DNA of 64,000 bases, taken from assembly GCF_020131355.1 (NCBI RefSeq), contig NZ_JAHLEL010000044.1, forward strand, positions 1-64,000, read 5' to 3'. The translations under genes were made by a program, and so were the position numbers. Of this stretch, positions 27,680 through 36,326 are shown piece after piece (within the stretch, counting starts at the first letter, position 1; each line of letters begins with the position of its first letter). This stretch comes from Pseudonocardia sp. ICBG1293. GTDB taxonomy: Bacteria; Actinomycetota; Actinomycetes; Mycobacteriales; Pseudonocardiaceae. The notes under the pieces are model-generated. The model was not told the origin of the DNA. It did not search any database and saw only the letters and a list, made by a program, of their open reading frames with translations.

Positions 27680-29029
27680 GTGATCTCCGGCCCGGTGGCA
27701 CCGCGCGCGACGGGGCGTCGCCGGCCCGCGCCGGACGCCCGGTCGCTGCGAGGTCTGCCGCTGCGCCCGTTGCTGCTGGTCCTGGTCGTGGAGGCCGCCG
27801 CGGTCACCGCGGTCGGCACCGGGATCGTGGCGACGACGGCCCCGACCCGCACCGAGGTGCTGCTGTGCGGGCTGCTGGTGCTGGTCGCCGCGGCGCACAC
27901 CGAGCTGTCGGTCGGTGCCGAGCGCCTGCGGCGCCGGATCGCCGAGACCCGCTACATCAACATGACCTCGGTGTGGACGTTCGCCGCCGCGCTGCTGCTG
28001 CCGCCCGGGCTCGCGACCGTCGTCGTCGCGGTCGTCTACCTGCACCTCTACCTGCGGGTGGCCCGCCCGAGCGGCACCCCGCCGCACCGCCAGGTCTACA
28101 GCGCCGCCACCGTGCTGCTGGCCGTGCACACCGTCGCCGGGCTGCTCGCACTGGTCGACGGCCGGACCGGAGCGCTCGCGACCCCGCAGAACGCGGCCCT
28201 GGTCCTGGGTGCGCTGGTCGCCTACACCGCGGTGAACACGCTGTTGGTCGTGTCGGTGCTGCGGCTCACCGCACCGGGATCGCGGTTCCTCGCGATCCTG
28301 CTGGGCGGCGACATCGGCCTGGAGCTCGCGACGCTGTCGATCGGCGGGCTGGTCGCGGTCGTGCTCGCCAACACCTCGCCCTGGTTCGCGCTGCTCGCGG
28401 TGCTGCCGCTGCTCGTCGTCGAGCAGACCACCCTGGTGCGCCAGCTCGAGGCGCAGGTCGACACGGACGCGAAGACCGGGCTGCTCAACCCGGCGGCCTG
28501 GCGGTGGCGCAGCCGCCAGATGCTCGAACGCGACGCGCGCACCGACCGGGCCGCCGCCGTCCTCATCCTCGACCTCGACCACTTCAAGGCGGTCAACGAC
28601 CGGCACGGCCACCTGGCGGGCGACGACGTGCTGCAGGCGGTGGCCGACGTCCTCACCGCCGAGGTGCGTGACCACGACCTGGCCGGCCGGTTCGGCGGCG
28701 AGGAGTTCGTGGTCACGCTCGGCGGGATGCGCGCCGACGACGATCCCGCCGCCCGGGCCCGCGAGGTCGCCGAGCGGATCCGGCGTGGTGTGCGCGCGCT
28801 CGAGGTCGACACCACGACCGCCGGGCGGGTCGCGGGGCTGTCGGTGTCGGTCGGCGTCGCGACGACGCCGGACCACGGCAGCGACCTCGACGGGCTGCTC
28901 GCCGCCGCGGACGCCGCGCTGTACGAGGCCAAGCGCGCGGGCCGCGACCGGGTGGCGGTCCGGCGGCCCGCGCCACCGCCCGTCGGCGACCCGGCGACGC
29001 CGCCGTTCGGGCTGAGCTACGGCACCTGA
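27680..29029 (+). CDS. Membrane GGDEF-domain diguanylate cyclase
   Basis: A 449-residue protein: about 240 residues of hydrophobic segments (six or more TM helices from residue 30), then a GGDEF domain (about 265-430) with DAKTGLLNPAAW, LDLDHFKAVNDRHGHLAGDDVL and the active-site RFGGEEFVV. This GGEEF signature indicates real cyclic-di-GMP synthesis. No RxxD I-site is obvious five residues upstream. GTG start at 27680, preceded by AGGCAGG. The membrane part is likely the sensor; its signal is unknown. Confidence 0.9.
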   Translation: MISGPVAPRATGRRRPAPDARSLRGLPLRPLLLVLVVEAAAVTAVGTGIVATTAPTRTEVLLCGLLVLVAAAHTELSVGAERLRRRIAETRYINMTSVWTFAAALLLPPGLATVVVAVVYLHLYLRVARPSGTPPHRQVYSAATVLLAVHTVAGLLALVDGRTGALATPQNAALVLGALVAYTAVNTLLVVSVLRLTAPGSRFLAILLGGDIGLELATLSIGGLVAVVLANTSPWFALLAVLPLLVVEQTTLVRQLEAQVDTDAKTGLLNPAAWRWRSRQMLERDARTDRAAAVLILDLDHFKAVNDRHGHLAGDDVLQAVADVLTAEVRDHDLAGRFGGEEFVVTLGGMRADDDPAARAREVAERIRRGVRALEVDTTTAGRVAGLSVSVGVATTPDHGSDLDGLLAAADAALYEAKRAGRDRVAVRRPAPPPVGDPATPPFGLSYGT

Positions 29030-29037
29030 GGGCCGGC

Positions 29038-29667
29038 TCAGGTCCCGAGCAGGACCCGGGCCAGGTCCTTCCACTGGGGCAGCATCGGATCGCTGCCCGG
29101 GTCGCGTGGGTCGAAGGTGTAGGTCAGCGAGGTGCCGCGCATCGAGGTGAGCAGCAGGTCGCGCAGCTGCTTGAACCGCGGGCGGCCGGCGAGCTCGTCG
29201 CCGAACATGCGGGCCATCGACGCGCGGATCGCCGCGCCGAGCCGCTTCTCCTCCGGGCGCAGTGCCTCGGCGATCTCGTGGTTCGACCGGGCCGCGGTCC
29301 ACAGCTCGACCGCCGCCCAGAAGTGCGGCTCGGAGAAGCTCTCCCACAGCAGCTCGATGACCCGGTCGGCGCGCTCGAACAGACCGACCGGCTCGGCCTC
29401 CAGGACACGGCGCACCCGTTCCTCGGTGTCGGCGACCCGTTTGACCGCGAGGTGCTGCGCCGCGGCGACCAGCAGCCGGTCGCGGCTCGGGAAGTGGTGC
29501 AGCAGCCGGCCGCGCGAGACGTCGGCGGCCGACTGGATGGTCAGCGTCGTGGACCCGGAGTAGCCGCCGTCGATCAGGCAGGCGACGGCGGCGTCCAGGA
29601 TCCGGGCGCGGCTGTCCTCCGACCGCTGCGCCCGGCTCCGGACCGCCGGAGGGTGTTCGGTGCTCAT
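29038..29667 (-). CDS. TetR-family transcriptional regulator
   Basis: A 209-residue TetR protein: ARILDAAVACLIDGGYSGSTTLTIQSAADVSRGRLLHHFPSRDRLL gives the helix-turn-helix (SRGRLLHHF), followed by an all-helical ligand domain. It lies 32 bp downstream of the acyl-CoA dehydrogenase gene and is co-directional with the dehydrogenase, SDR and thiolase genes, so it probably controls that lipid-degradation block. The 18-bp palindrome at 32901-32918 is a candidate target. Confidence 0.88.
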   Translation of the reverse strand: MSTEHPPAVRSRAQRSEDSRARILDAAVACLIDGGYSGSTTLTIQSAADVSRGRLLHHFPSRDRLLVAAAQHLAVKRVADTEERVRRVLEAEPVGLFERADRVIELLWESFSEPHFWAAVELWTAARSNHEIAEALRPEEKRLGAAIRASMARMFGDELAGRPRFKQLRDLLLTSMRGTSLTYTFDPRDPGSDPMLPQWKDLARVLLGT

Positions 29668-29699
29668 GATGTGCTCATGATCGCCTGTCGGTCATCGGC

Positions 29700-30851
29700 T
29701 CAGAGTCCCAGACCCCGGCCGATCACCTCCTTCATGATCTCGGTCGTGCCGCCGTAGATCCGGGTGATGCGCGCGTCGACGTAGGCCTTGGAGACCGGGT
29801 ACTCGCTCATGTAGCCGTAGCCGCCGTGCAGCTGCAGGCAGCGGTCGGCGACCCGGCCCTGCAGCTCGGTGCACCAGTACTTCGCCTTCGACGCGTCGAC
29901 CGCGGTCAGCTCGCCGGCGTTCAGCGCGCGCACGCAGTCGTCGACGTAGTGCTCGGCGAGGTCGATCTCGGTGTCCATCTCGGCCAGGGCGAACCTGGAG
30001 TTCTGGAACGAGCCGACCGGCGAGCCGAAGGCCTTGCGCTCCTTGACGTAGGCCAGCGTCCCGTTCAGCGTGGCGCGCGCCGCGGCCACCCCGGCCACCG
30101 CGATCGACAGCCGCTCCTGGGGCAGCTTCTCGACCAGCTGGACGAAGCCCTTCCCCTCCTCGGGCCCGAGGAGGTTCTTCACCGGCACCGTCACGTCGGT
30201 GAACGACAGCTCGGCGGTGTCCTGGGCGTGCATCCCCAGCTTGTCGAGGTTGCGGCCCCGCTCGAAGCCCTCCATCCCGCGCTCGAGCACCAGCAGGCTC
30301 ATGCCCTTGTGCTTCTGCGACGGGTCGGTCTTGACCGCGACGACGATCAGGTCGGCGTTGATCCCGTTGGTGATGAAGGTCTTCGCGCCGTTGACGACGT
30401 AGTGGTCGCCGTCGCGGACGGCGGTCGTCGACATCGACGCCAGGTCCGAGCCGATGCCCGGCTCGGTCATGGCGATGGCGAGGATCGTCTCTCCCGCCAC
30501 CACACCCGGCAGCCAGCGCTGCTTCTGCTCGTCGGAGCCGTAGGTGAGCAGGTAGGGCAGCACGATGTCGTTGTGCAGGGTCAGGCCGAGACCCGCCCCG
30601 GCGGCGCCGACCCGCAGCAGCTCCTCGCTGATGACGGCGTTGAAGCGGAAGTCCCGCACCCCGCCGCCGCCGTACTCCTCGGGCGCGTCGATCCCCAGGA
30701 AGCCGTTCGCGCCGGCGGTGGTGAACAGCTCCCGGGAGACGGCGCCGTCACGTTCCCACTGCGCCTCGTGCGGGACGATCTCCTTCTCGACGAAGGCGCG
30801 GAACGCCTCCCGGAAGTCCTCGTGGTCGGACTCGTAGAGCGTGCGCTTCAC
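29700..30851 (-). CDS. Acyl-CoA dehydrogenase
   Basis: A 383-residue, standard-length acyl-CoA dehydrogenase, introducing the 2,3 double bond with electrons passed to ETF. AMTEPGIGSDLASM (FAD-binding signature 1), VNGAKTFITNG, QLHGGYGYMSEYPVSKAYVDARITRIYGGTTEIMKEVIGR (signature 2 with the catalytic-region Glu) are present. It lies downstream of the SDR gene in a run with thiolase, SDR and TetR, which together make a beta-oxidation-like cassette. Chain-length preference unknown. Confidence 0.92.
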   Translation of the reverse strand: MKRTLYESDHEDFREAFRAFVEKEIVPHEAQWERDGAVSRELFTTAGANGFLGIDAPEEYGGGGVRDFRFNAVISEELLRVGAAGAGLGLTLHNDIVLPYLLTYGSDEQKQRWLPGVVAGETILAIAMTEPGIGSDLASMSTTAVRDGDHYVVNGAKTFITNGINADLIVVAVKTDPSQKHKGMSLLVLERGMEGFERGRNLDKLGMHAQDTAELSFTDVTVPVKNLLGPEEGKGFVQLVEKLPQERLSIAVAGVAAARATLNGTLAYVKERKAFGSPVGSFQNSRFALAEMDTEIDLAEHYVDDCVRALNAGELTAVDASKAKYWCTELQGRVADRCLQLHGGYGYMSEYPVSKAYVDARITRIYGGTTEIMKEVIGRGLGL

Positions 30852-30881
30852 GGCGCCGCCTCCCCTCGGGTGGTGGTGTGA

Positions 30882-31643
30882 CTAGCGGGGCTGCATCCGG
30901 ATGGCGCCGTCGAGCCGGATCGTCTCGCCGTTGAGCATCGGGTTCTCCACGATGTGCGCGGCGAGCTTGCCGTACTCGGCGGGCTGCCCCAGCCGCGACG
31001 GGTGCGGCACCTGCTTGCCCAGCGAGGTCTTGACGTCCTCGGGCAGCCCGGCCAGCAGCGGGGTCTCGAACAGGCCCGGGGCGATGGTGCAGACCCGGAT
31101 GCCGAGGTCGGCCAGGTCGCGGGCGATCGGCAGGGTCATGCCGACGATGCCGCCCTTGGACGCGGAGTACGCGGCCTGCCCGATCTGCCCCTCGAACGCC
31201 GCGACCGAGGCGGTGTTGATGATGACTCCGCGGTCGCCGTCGACCGGCTCGGACTTCGCGATCCGCTCGGCGGCAAGCCGGATCACGTTGAACGTGCCGA
31301 TCAGGTTGACGGTGACGACCTTGGTGAACCCGTCCAGTGGGAACGGGCCCTTCTTACCGTAGGTCTTGATGCCGTTGCCGATGCCGGCGCAGTTGACCGC
31401 GACGCGGACCGCACCGAGCTCTTCGGCGGCGTCGAGGGCGGCGGTCACCTGCTGCTCGTCCGTGACGTCGGCGGCGACGAAGCGGACGTTCTCCCCCAGC
31501 TTGTCGGCGACGGCCTCACCCTGCGACGACGGCAGGTCGATGATCAGGACCTTGGCGCCGAGCTCCACGAACTTCTCCGTGGTGGCCAGGCCCAGGCCGG
31601 ACGCACCGCCGGTGACGACGGCGACGGAACCGTTGATGTCCAT
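30882..31643 (-). CDS. SDR 3-hydroxyacyl-CoA dehydrogenase (type II-like)
   Basis: A 253-residue short-chain dehydrogenase. Cofactor motif TGGASGLG, the NCAG motif in [17 protein letters not shown], catalytic Tyr/Lys in AAYSASKGG, and a C-terminus like human HSD17B10 ([36 protein letters not shown]). It probably oxidises 3-hydroxyacyl-CoA with NAD. The ATG at 31643 lies 35 bp downstream of the thiolase stop, so the two are likely cotranscribed. Confidence 0.9.
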   Translation of the reverse strand: MDINGSVAVVTGGASGLGLATTEKFVELGAKVLIIDLPSSQGEAVADKLGENVRFVAADVTDEQQVTAALDAAEELGAVRVAVNCAGIGNGIKTYGKKGPFPLDGFTKVVTVNLIGTFNVIRLAAERIAKSEPVDGDRGVIINTASVAAFEGQIGQAAYSASKGGIVGMTLPIARDLADLGIRVCTIAPGLFETPLLAGLPEDVKTSLGKQVPHPSRLGQPAEYGKLAAHIVENPMLNGETIRLDGAIRMQPR

Positions 31644-31678
31644 GTTCTGTCTGTTTCCTTCCGGGCGGGGAACGGGTG

Positions 31679-32827
31679 TCAGAGCAGCTCGATGATGGTG
31701 GCGTTGGCCTGGCCGCCGCCCTCGCACATCGTCTGCAGGCCGTAGCGGATGCCGTTGTCGCGCATGTGGTGGATCAGGGTGGTCATGATCCGGGCGCCGG
31801 AGCCGCCGAGCGGGTGGCCGAGCGCGATCGCGCCGCCGTGGGGGTTGAGGCGCTCGGCGACCGAGGCGTCGCCGCCCGCGATGTCCGCCAGCCAGGCCAG
31901 CGGCACCGGGGCGAACGCCTCGTTGACCTCGAACGCACCGATGTCGTCGAGCGAGAGTCCGGAGCGCTTCAGCACCTTCTCCGTCGCCGGGATCGGGGCG
32001 GTCAGCATGATCACCGGGTCGGCGCCGGCCAGCACCGCGGTGTGCACGCGGGCGACCGGGGTGAGGCCCAGCTCGCGGGCCTTCTCGCTGGTCGTCATGA
32101 GCAGTGCGGCGGAGCCGTCGGAGATCTGCGAGGAGTTGCCGGCGTGGACGACCCCGCCCTGGTCGGCCTCCTTGAACACCGTCTTCAGCTGGGCCAGGCC
32201 CTCCAGGGTGCCGCCGCGGCGGACACCCTCGTCGGCGGTGACTCCGGCGACCGGGGCGATCTGGCCGTCGAAGCGGCCGTCGTCCTGTGCGGCGGCGGCA
32301 CGGGAGTGCGACAGCAGCGCGAACTCGTCGAGCTGCGTGCGGGAGAAGCCCCACTTCTCGGCGATCATCTCCGCGCCCACGCCCTGGTTCGGCGAGACGC
32401 CGTAGCGGGCGCGGAAGTCGTCGCCGAGCGGGTCCGCGTCACCCTTCGAGGAGCCCATCGGGACCCGGGTCATGGACTCGACGCCGCCGGCGACGGCCAC
32501 GTCGTACTGCCCGGCGATCAGGCCCGCCGCGACGAAGTGCACCGACTGCTGGCTGGACCCGCACTGGCGGTCGACGGTGACCCCGGTGACGGTCTCGGGG
32601 AACCCGGCGGCCAGGGCCGCGTTGCGGGCGATGTCGAAGGTCTGCTCGCCGGACTGGGACACGCAGCCCCACACGACGTCCTCGATCTCGGCGGGGTCGA
32701 CCCCGGTCCGCTCGACCAGGCTGCGCAGCACGTGCGCCGACAGATCGGTGGGGTGGATGCCGGCGAGTCCACCCCTGCGCTTGCCGACCGGGCTGCGCAC
32801 GGCCTCGACGATGACTGCGTCTCGCAC
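31679..32827 (-). CDS. Acetyl-CoA acetyltransferase (thiolase)
   Basis: A 382-residue thiolase: nucleophilic Cys89 in [42 protein letters not shown] and the second Cys in [17 protein letters not shown] FadA5/FadI-type degradative enzyme is likely from the operon context (dehydrogenase, 3-hydroxyacyl dehydrogenase, thiolase). It is the first gene of the run; a palindromic operator lies 73 bp upstream. Confidence 0.93.
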   Translation of the reverse strand: MRDAVIVEAVRSPVGKRRGGLAGIHPTDLSAHVLRSLVERTGVDPAEIEDVVWGCVSQSGEQTFDIARNAALAAGFPETVTGVTVDRQCGSSQQSVHFVAAGLIAGQYDVAVAGGVESMTRVPMGSSKGDADPLGDDFRARYGVSPNQGVGAEMIAEKWGFSRTQLDEFALLSHSRAAAAQDDGRFDGQIAPVAGVTADEGVRRGGTLEGLAQLKTVFKEADQGGVVHAGNSSQISDGSAALLMTTSEKARELGLTPVARVHTAVLAGADPVIMLTAPIPATEKVLKRSGLSLDDIGAFEVNEAFAPVPLAWLADIAGGDASVAERLNPHGGAIALGHPLGGSGARIMTTLIHHMRDNGIRYGLQTMCEGGGQANATIIELL

Positions 32828-32900
32828 GGTCTCGCTCCTTCGCGACGGACGGGCGGCACCCGGGACGGTGCCGTCGGCTCGTCGACGACGGTAGCAGCAA

Positions 32901-32918
32901 ACAGTCAGCGTTGACTGT
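32901..32918 (-). promoter_or_regulatory. Palindromic operator upstream of the thiolase operon
   Basis: ACAGTCAGCGTTGACTGT is an 18-bp near-perfect palindrome (only the central bases break symmetry), well placed for a TetR-type repressor such as the one encoded at 29038-29667. Confidence 0.7.
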
Positions 32919-32965
32919 CACGGATCCGTGCGACGCCGCTCACGCCGGCACGGGTTCGACGTCGC

Positions 32966-33580
32966 TCACGCCCGCACGGGGACGCGGGACCCGGCCCGCC
33001 CGGCCAGCAGGACCAGGTACCCCAGGGCCAGGAACCCGGCCGCCAGCCGGAGGACGTTCCAGGCCAGCCCGCCCGCACCGACGGCGTCCGGGTCGAGGAA
33101 GTAGTACGGCGCCCGCCGGCCCGCCCCGTTGAGCACGGCCAGCGCCAGTCCGAGGTACGCGGCCGGGAACAGCAGCCACACCGGTGGGTGCCACCAGCGC
33201 AGCCCGCCGCGACCGGGCCGGACGAGGACCCAGTCGGCCAGCGCCAGCACCGGCACGACGATGTGCAGCAGCACGTTCGCCGGGGTGAAACCCATCGAGC
33301 GCCCGGACAGGAACAGCAGCCAGACCAGGCCGGCGACCAGCAGGTAGACCACGACCGCGCCGCGGAGCGCGGGCCGCGCGTCGTACCGGCGGCCCAGCAG
33401 GGTCCAGGCGTAGAAGGCCGCGGCGAGCAGGTTGGCCTGGTAGGTGAAGGTCGTCAGACGCCAGGCCACGCCACTGCGCGAGCTCAGCTCGACCACGACC
33501 AGGGCCGCCAGCACGCAGGCGACGACCGCCCCGCGCAGGACGACGGCGGTGGGGACCCTGCGGGGCGCCGGGAGGTGCAC
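32966..33580 (-). CDS. Pr6Pr/FAR-17a-like six-TM membrane protein
   Basis: A 204-residue integral membrane protein with about six hydrophobic segments. Typical of the Pr6Pr family: WRLTTFTYQANLLAAAFYAW near the start, SMGFTPANVLLHIVVPVLALADWVL in the middle, and WWHPPVWLLFPAAYLGLAL. Homologues include the AIG1/FAR-17a serine-hydrolase-like family, but biochemical function in bacteria is unknown. It ends just before the thiolase operator and starts about 130 bp from the divergent methyltransferase gene. Confidence 0.8.
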   Translation of the reverse strand: MHLPAPRRVPTAVVLRGAVVACVLAALVVVELSSRSGVAWRLTTFTYQANLLAAAFYAWTLLGRRYDARPALRGAVVVYLLVAGLVWLLFLSGRSMGFTPANVLLHIVVPVLALADWVLVRPGRGGLRWWHPPVWLLFPAAYLGLALAVLNGAGRRAPYYFLDPDAVGAGGLAWNVLRLAAGFLALGYLVLLAGRAGSRVPVRA

Positions 33581-33682
33581 GGGGGATCAACGCCGGGAGC
33601 CGCCCGCCGGGTTCCCGGGATCCGGACGGGTGATCCCGGTCATGCCGCGGCGCGCCGTTGCGTCGTGTACCGCACCATGATC

Positions 33683-33697
33683 GTGAGCATTGCTCAC
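33683..33697 (+). promoter_or_regulatory. Palindromic operator before the methyltransferase
   Basis: GTGAGCATTGCTCAC has perfect 7-bp arms around a single central base, 16 bp upstream of the ATG and overlapping the expected promoter. Similar GTGAGC-type sites are bound by TetR repressors; the cognate regulator is not in view. Confidence 0.6.
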
Positions 33698-33713
33698 GTC
33701 ATGGGGAGGATCG

Positions 33714-34613
33714 ATGTCCGGAGTACCGCACGGCAACGTCCCGGCCGGAGGCAACAGCGTCGCCGGCGGGTGGGACGTCACCCGCAGCGTCGGCGCGACC
33801 GCGCTGGCCGTCGCCGCGGCCCGCGCCGCCGAGGCCGAGCGCCCCGACCCGCTGGTGGTCGACCCGTACGCGCGCGCCCTCGTCGACGCCGCCGCGCCGG
33901 GGGTCCCGCTCCCCCGCGGTGCCGACGACGGCGGCGACGGCTGGCGGGCGCTGGTGGACATGATGGCCGTCCGCACCCGGGTGCTCGACGCGGCGCTGCT
34001 GGCGGCGGCCGCGGACGGGGTGCGGCAGGTCGTCGTCCCGGCGGCCGGGCTCGACGCGCGCCCCTACCGCCTGGCCTGGCCGGACGGCACGGCGGTGTAC
34101 GAGATCGACCAGCCCGAGGTGCTGGCCCACAAGCAGCGGGTCCTCGGTGACACCGCACCGCGGGCGCGGCGGGTCGCCGTGCCCTGCGACCTGCGCGACG
34201 ACTGGCCGGACGCACTGCGCGGGTCCGGTTTCGACCCCGGCCGCCCGACCGCGTGGCTGGTGGAGGGCCTGCTGCCCTACCTGCCCCCGGAGGCGGAGGC
34301 GGACCTGCTCGCCCGGGTCGACGAGCTGTCCGCACCGGGCAGCCGGGTCGCCCTGGAGGCGGTGGACCTGGCCGTCGCCGACGAGTACCTGCACACCGAC
34401 GGGGTCCGGGCGATGGCCGCGACGATGGGCAGCGACCTGGCGCAGCTGTGGGACACCCGGCGCCGCCCCGCGCCGGCGTCGGTGCTGCGCGCGGCGGGGT
34501 GGGACGTGCGGGAGCGGACCCTCGGCGAGCTGGGTGCGGGCTTCGGCCGGGAGCTCGCGGGTCCGGTCGGGACGGTGGTCGCGCACGCCCTGGTGGTCGA
34601 GGCGGCCCGCTGA
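33714..34613 (+). CDS. Class I SAM-dependent methyltransferase (TIGR00027/LCM family)
   Basis: A 299-residue protein of the actinobacterial leucine carboxyl methyltransferase-like family. WDVTRSVGATALAVAAARAAEAERPDPLVVDPYA is the family N-terminus, VVVPAAGLDARPYRLAWP the SAM-binding loop, YEIDQPEVLAHKQRVL and WLVEGLLPYLPPEAEADLL the conserved middle. GGGGAGGA (33703-33710) precedes the ATG. These enzymes are often O-methyltransferases of secondary metabolites; the substrate here is unknown. Confidence 0.92.
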   Translation: MSGVPHGNVPAGGNSVAGGWDVTRSVGATALAVAAARAAEAERPDPLVVDPYARALVDAAAPGVPLPRGADDGGDGWRALVDMMAVRTRVLDAALLAAAADGVRQVVVPAAGLDARPYRLAWPDGTAVYEIDQPEVLAHKQRVLGDTAPRARRVAVPCDLRDDWPDALRGSGFDPGRPTAWLVEGLLPYLPPEAEADLLARVDELSAPGSRVALEAVDLAVADEYLHTDGVRAMAATMGSDLAQLWDTRRRPAPASVLRAAGWDVRERTLGELGAGFGRELAGPVGTVVAHALVVEAAR

Positions 34614-34713
34614 CCCGGGGCGGGACGCGCGCCGGCCCGCCGTCCGCCCGACGGGCGCGGTACGGCGGGCCGGGGGCGGCCGGCCCCGGGGGCAGACCTC
34701 CCGGGGGTGACGG

Positions 34714-36087
34714 TCAGACCGAGGTGGTGCGTCCGGCGCCGGACGCGTCCTCCTGCGGCGTGGTCACCGTGTCCTGCGCGGCGACGGGCTCGGCCTGGGC
34801 CGGGGCGCTCGCGTCCCCGCGGTCGAGGATGCCCTCCTGCGCGGCGACCAGCGTCGGCACGGTGATCTGCCCGGCGACGTTGGTCGCGGTGCGCATCATG
34901 TCCAGGATCGGGTCGATCCCGATGACCACGGCGATACCGGCGGCGATCACCGCGGGCGGCATCCCGATCGCGGCCAGGGTCAGCGTCAGCATGGTGAACC
35001 AGCCGGTGGTCCCGGCCGTCGCGAGCGCGCCGAACACGGCGACCGCCGCGATCACCACGTACTGCCAGGCGGCGAGCTGGATCCCCGAGACGTGCGCGAT
35101 GAAGATCGTCGCCAGGGCCGGGTAGACGGCGGCGCAGCCGTCCATCTTGGTGGTGGTGGCCAGTGGGACGGCGAACCCGGCGTAGTTGCGGTCGACGCCC
35201 AGGTCGATCGCGGCCTGCCGGGACAGCGGCAGCGTCGCGCCGGACGAGCGGGACACGAAGGCGAACTGCAGCACCGGCCAGGTGGTGCCGAAGAAGCGGC
35301 GCGGGCCGATACCGGCCACGAACTTCAGCAGCAGCGGGTAGACGCCGAACAGCACGATCGCGCAGCCGAGGTAGACGGTGACGATGAGCCCGGCCAGCGA
35401 GGAGACGACACCGCTGCCGTAGGTGGCGAACGCGTTGCCGATCAGGCCGAGCACGCCGATCGGGGCGAGCACGACGATCCAGCGGATGATCGTGAGCACG
35501 ACCTCGAAGGCCGAGCGGGAGAACGCGACGAACGGCTCGGCCTTCTCCCCCAGCGCGTAGGCGGCGGCACCGACCAGCAGCGCGGCGAGCACGACCTGCA
35601 GCACGTTGTCGTCGGCGAAGGCCGCGACCGGGTTGTCCGGCACCAGGTTCGACAGCAGCGCCTGCCAGGATCCGGCGGTGCGCTCGCCGACGGCCTCGAC
35701 GTCGGCCGGGTCGGCGGCGATCGTGACGCCCTGACCGGGCCGCCCGATCAGCCCGATCGCGATGCCGATCAGCACCGCGACCAGTGAGGTCCCGGCGAAC
35801 CAGGCGACGGTGCGCCCGCCCAGCCGGGCCGCGGTGCGTCCGCCGCCGAGGTCGCGCAGACTGACGATGCCGACGACGATCGCGAGGAAGACCAGCGGTG
35901 CGACGGTGAACTGCAGCAGCCCGGTGAACAGGCTGCCGACGGTGTCCAGCGTGGACGCCAGCCCCGCGGAGCCGGTGACCCGGGCGGTCAGCCCGAGCAG
36001 GGCACCGAGCACGAGCCCGGTGACGGTGAGCAGAGCGAACACGCGCGGGCGCTGCCAGGCGCGCGCGGCACGGACGACGAGTGACAC
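34714..36087 (-). CDS. Dicarboxylate/amino acid:cation symporter (DAACS, TcyP-like)
   Basis: A 457-residue glutamate-transporter-fold symporter with about eight TMs and two re-entrant loops. FVSRSSGATLPLSRQ marks the HP1 serine-rich loop, ATTTKMDGCAAVYPALATIFIA is TM7, and GIDPILDMMRTATNVAGQ gives the TM8 Asp and Asn ligands. The SSGATLPLS and VDRN sequence resembles the L-cystine transporter TcyP. Start is the GTG at 36087 (MSLVVRAARAW), after GGGGGG. A 40-residue Ala/Pro/Thr-rich cytoplasmic tail ends the protein. The 240 bp upstream hold no evident gene. Confidence 0.88.
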   Translation of the reverse strand: MSLVVRAARAWQRPRVFALLTVTGLVLGALLGLTARVTGSAGLASTLDTVGSLFTGLLQFTVAPLVFLAIVVGIVSLRDLGGGRTAARLGGRTVAWFAGTSLVAVLIGIAIGLIGRPGQGVTIAADPADVEAVGERTAGSWQALLSNLVPDNPVAAFADDNVLQVVLAALLVGAAAYALGEKAEPFVAFSRSAFEVVLTIIRWIVVLAPIGVLGLIGNAFATYGSGVVSSLAGLIVTVYLGCAIVLFGVYPLLLKFVAGIGPRRFFGTTWPVLQFAFVSRSSGATLPLSRQAAIDLGVDRNYAGFAVPLATTTKMDGCAAVYPALATIFIAHVSGIQLAAWQYVVIAAVAVFGALATAGTTGWFTMLTLTLAAIGMPPAVIAAGIAVVIGIDPILDMMRTATNVAGQITVPTLVAAQEGILDRGDASAPAQAEPVAAQDTVTTPQEDASGAGRTTSV

Positions 36088-36326
36088 GGGGTCCCCCCAG
36101 GGGATGCGGTACGGGCGTGGGCGGCGGTCAGCGCCGACAGCCCGTCGTGGCACGACGGCACAGGTCGATCACCCGCCGGCTCACCAGCCACACACCCGTC
36201 CCCCGCACAGGTGACTGCAACACCCCCGTCCGCCGCATTCTTCCCGCCGGACGGGCGTACCGAGCGTGATCCCACAGGACGGTCGTCACACCGGTGGGGC
36301 GACCGCGCGGTCCGCGGCGGGCCGGG

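Noticed and set aside
27220..27900. Minus-strand frame of 226 codons in the gap before the GGDEF gene
   Set aside because: Overlaps the GGDEF start, has no recognisable motifs and an Arg/Thr/Ala-biased composition typical of chance frames.
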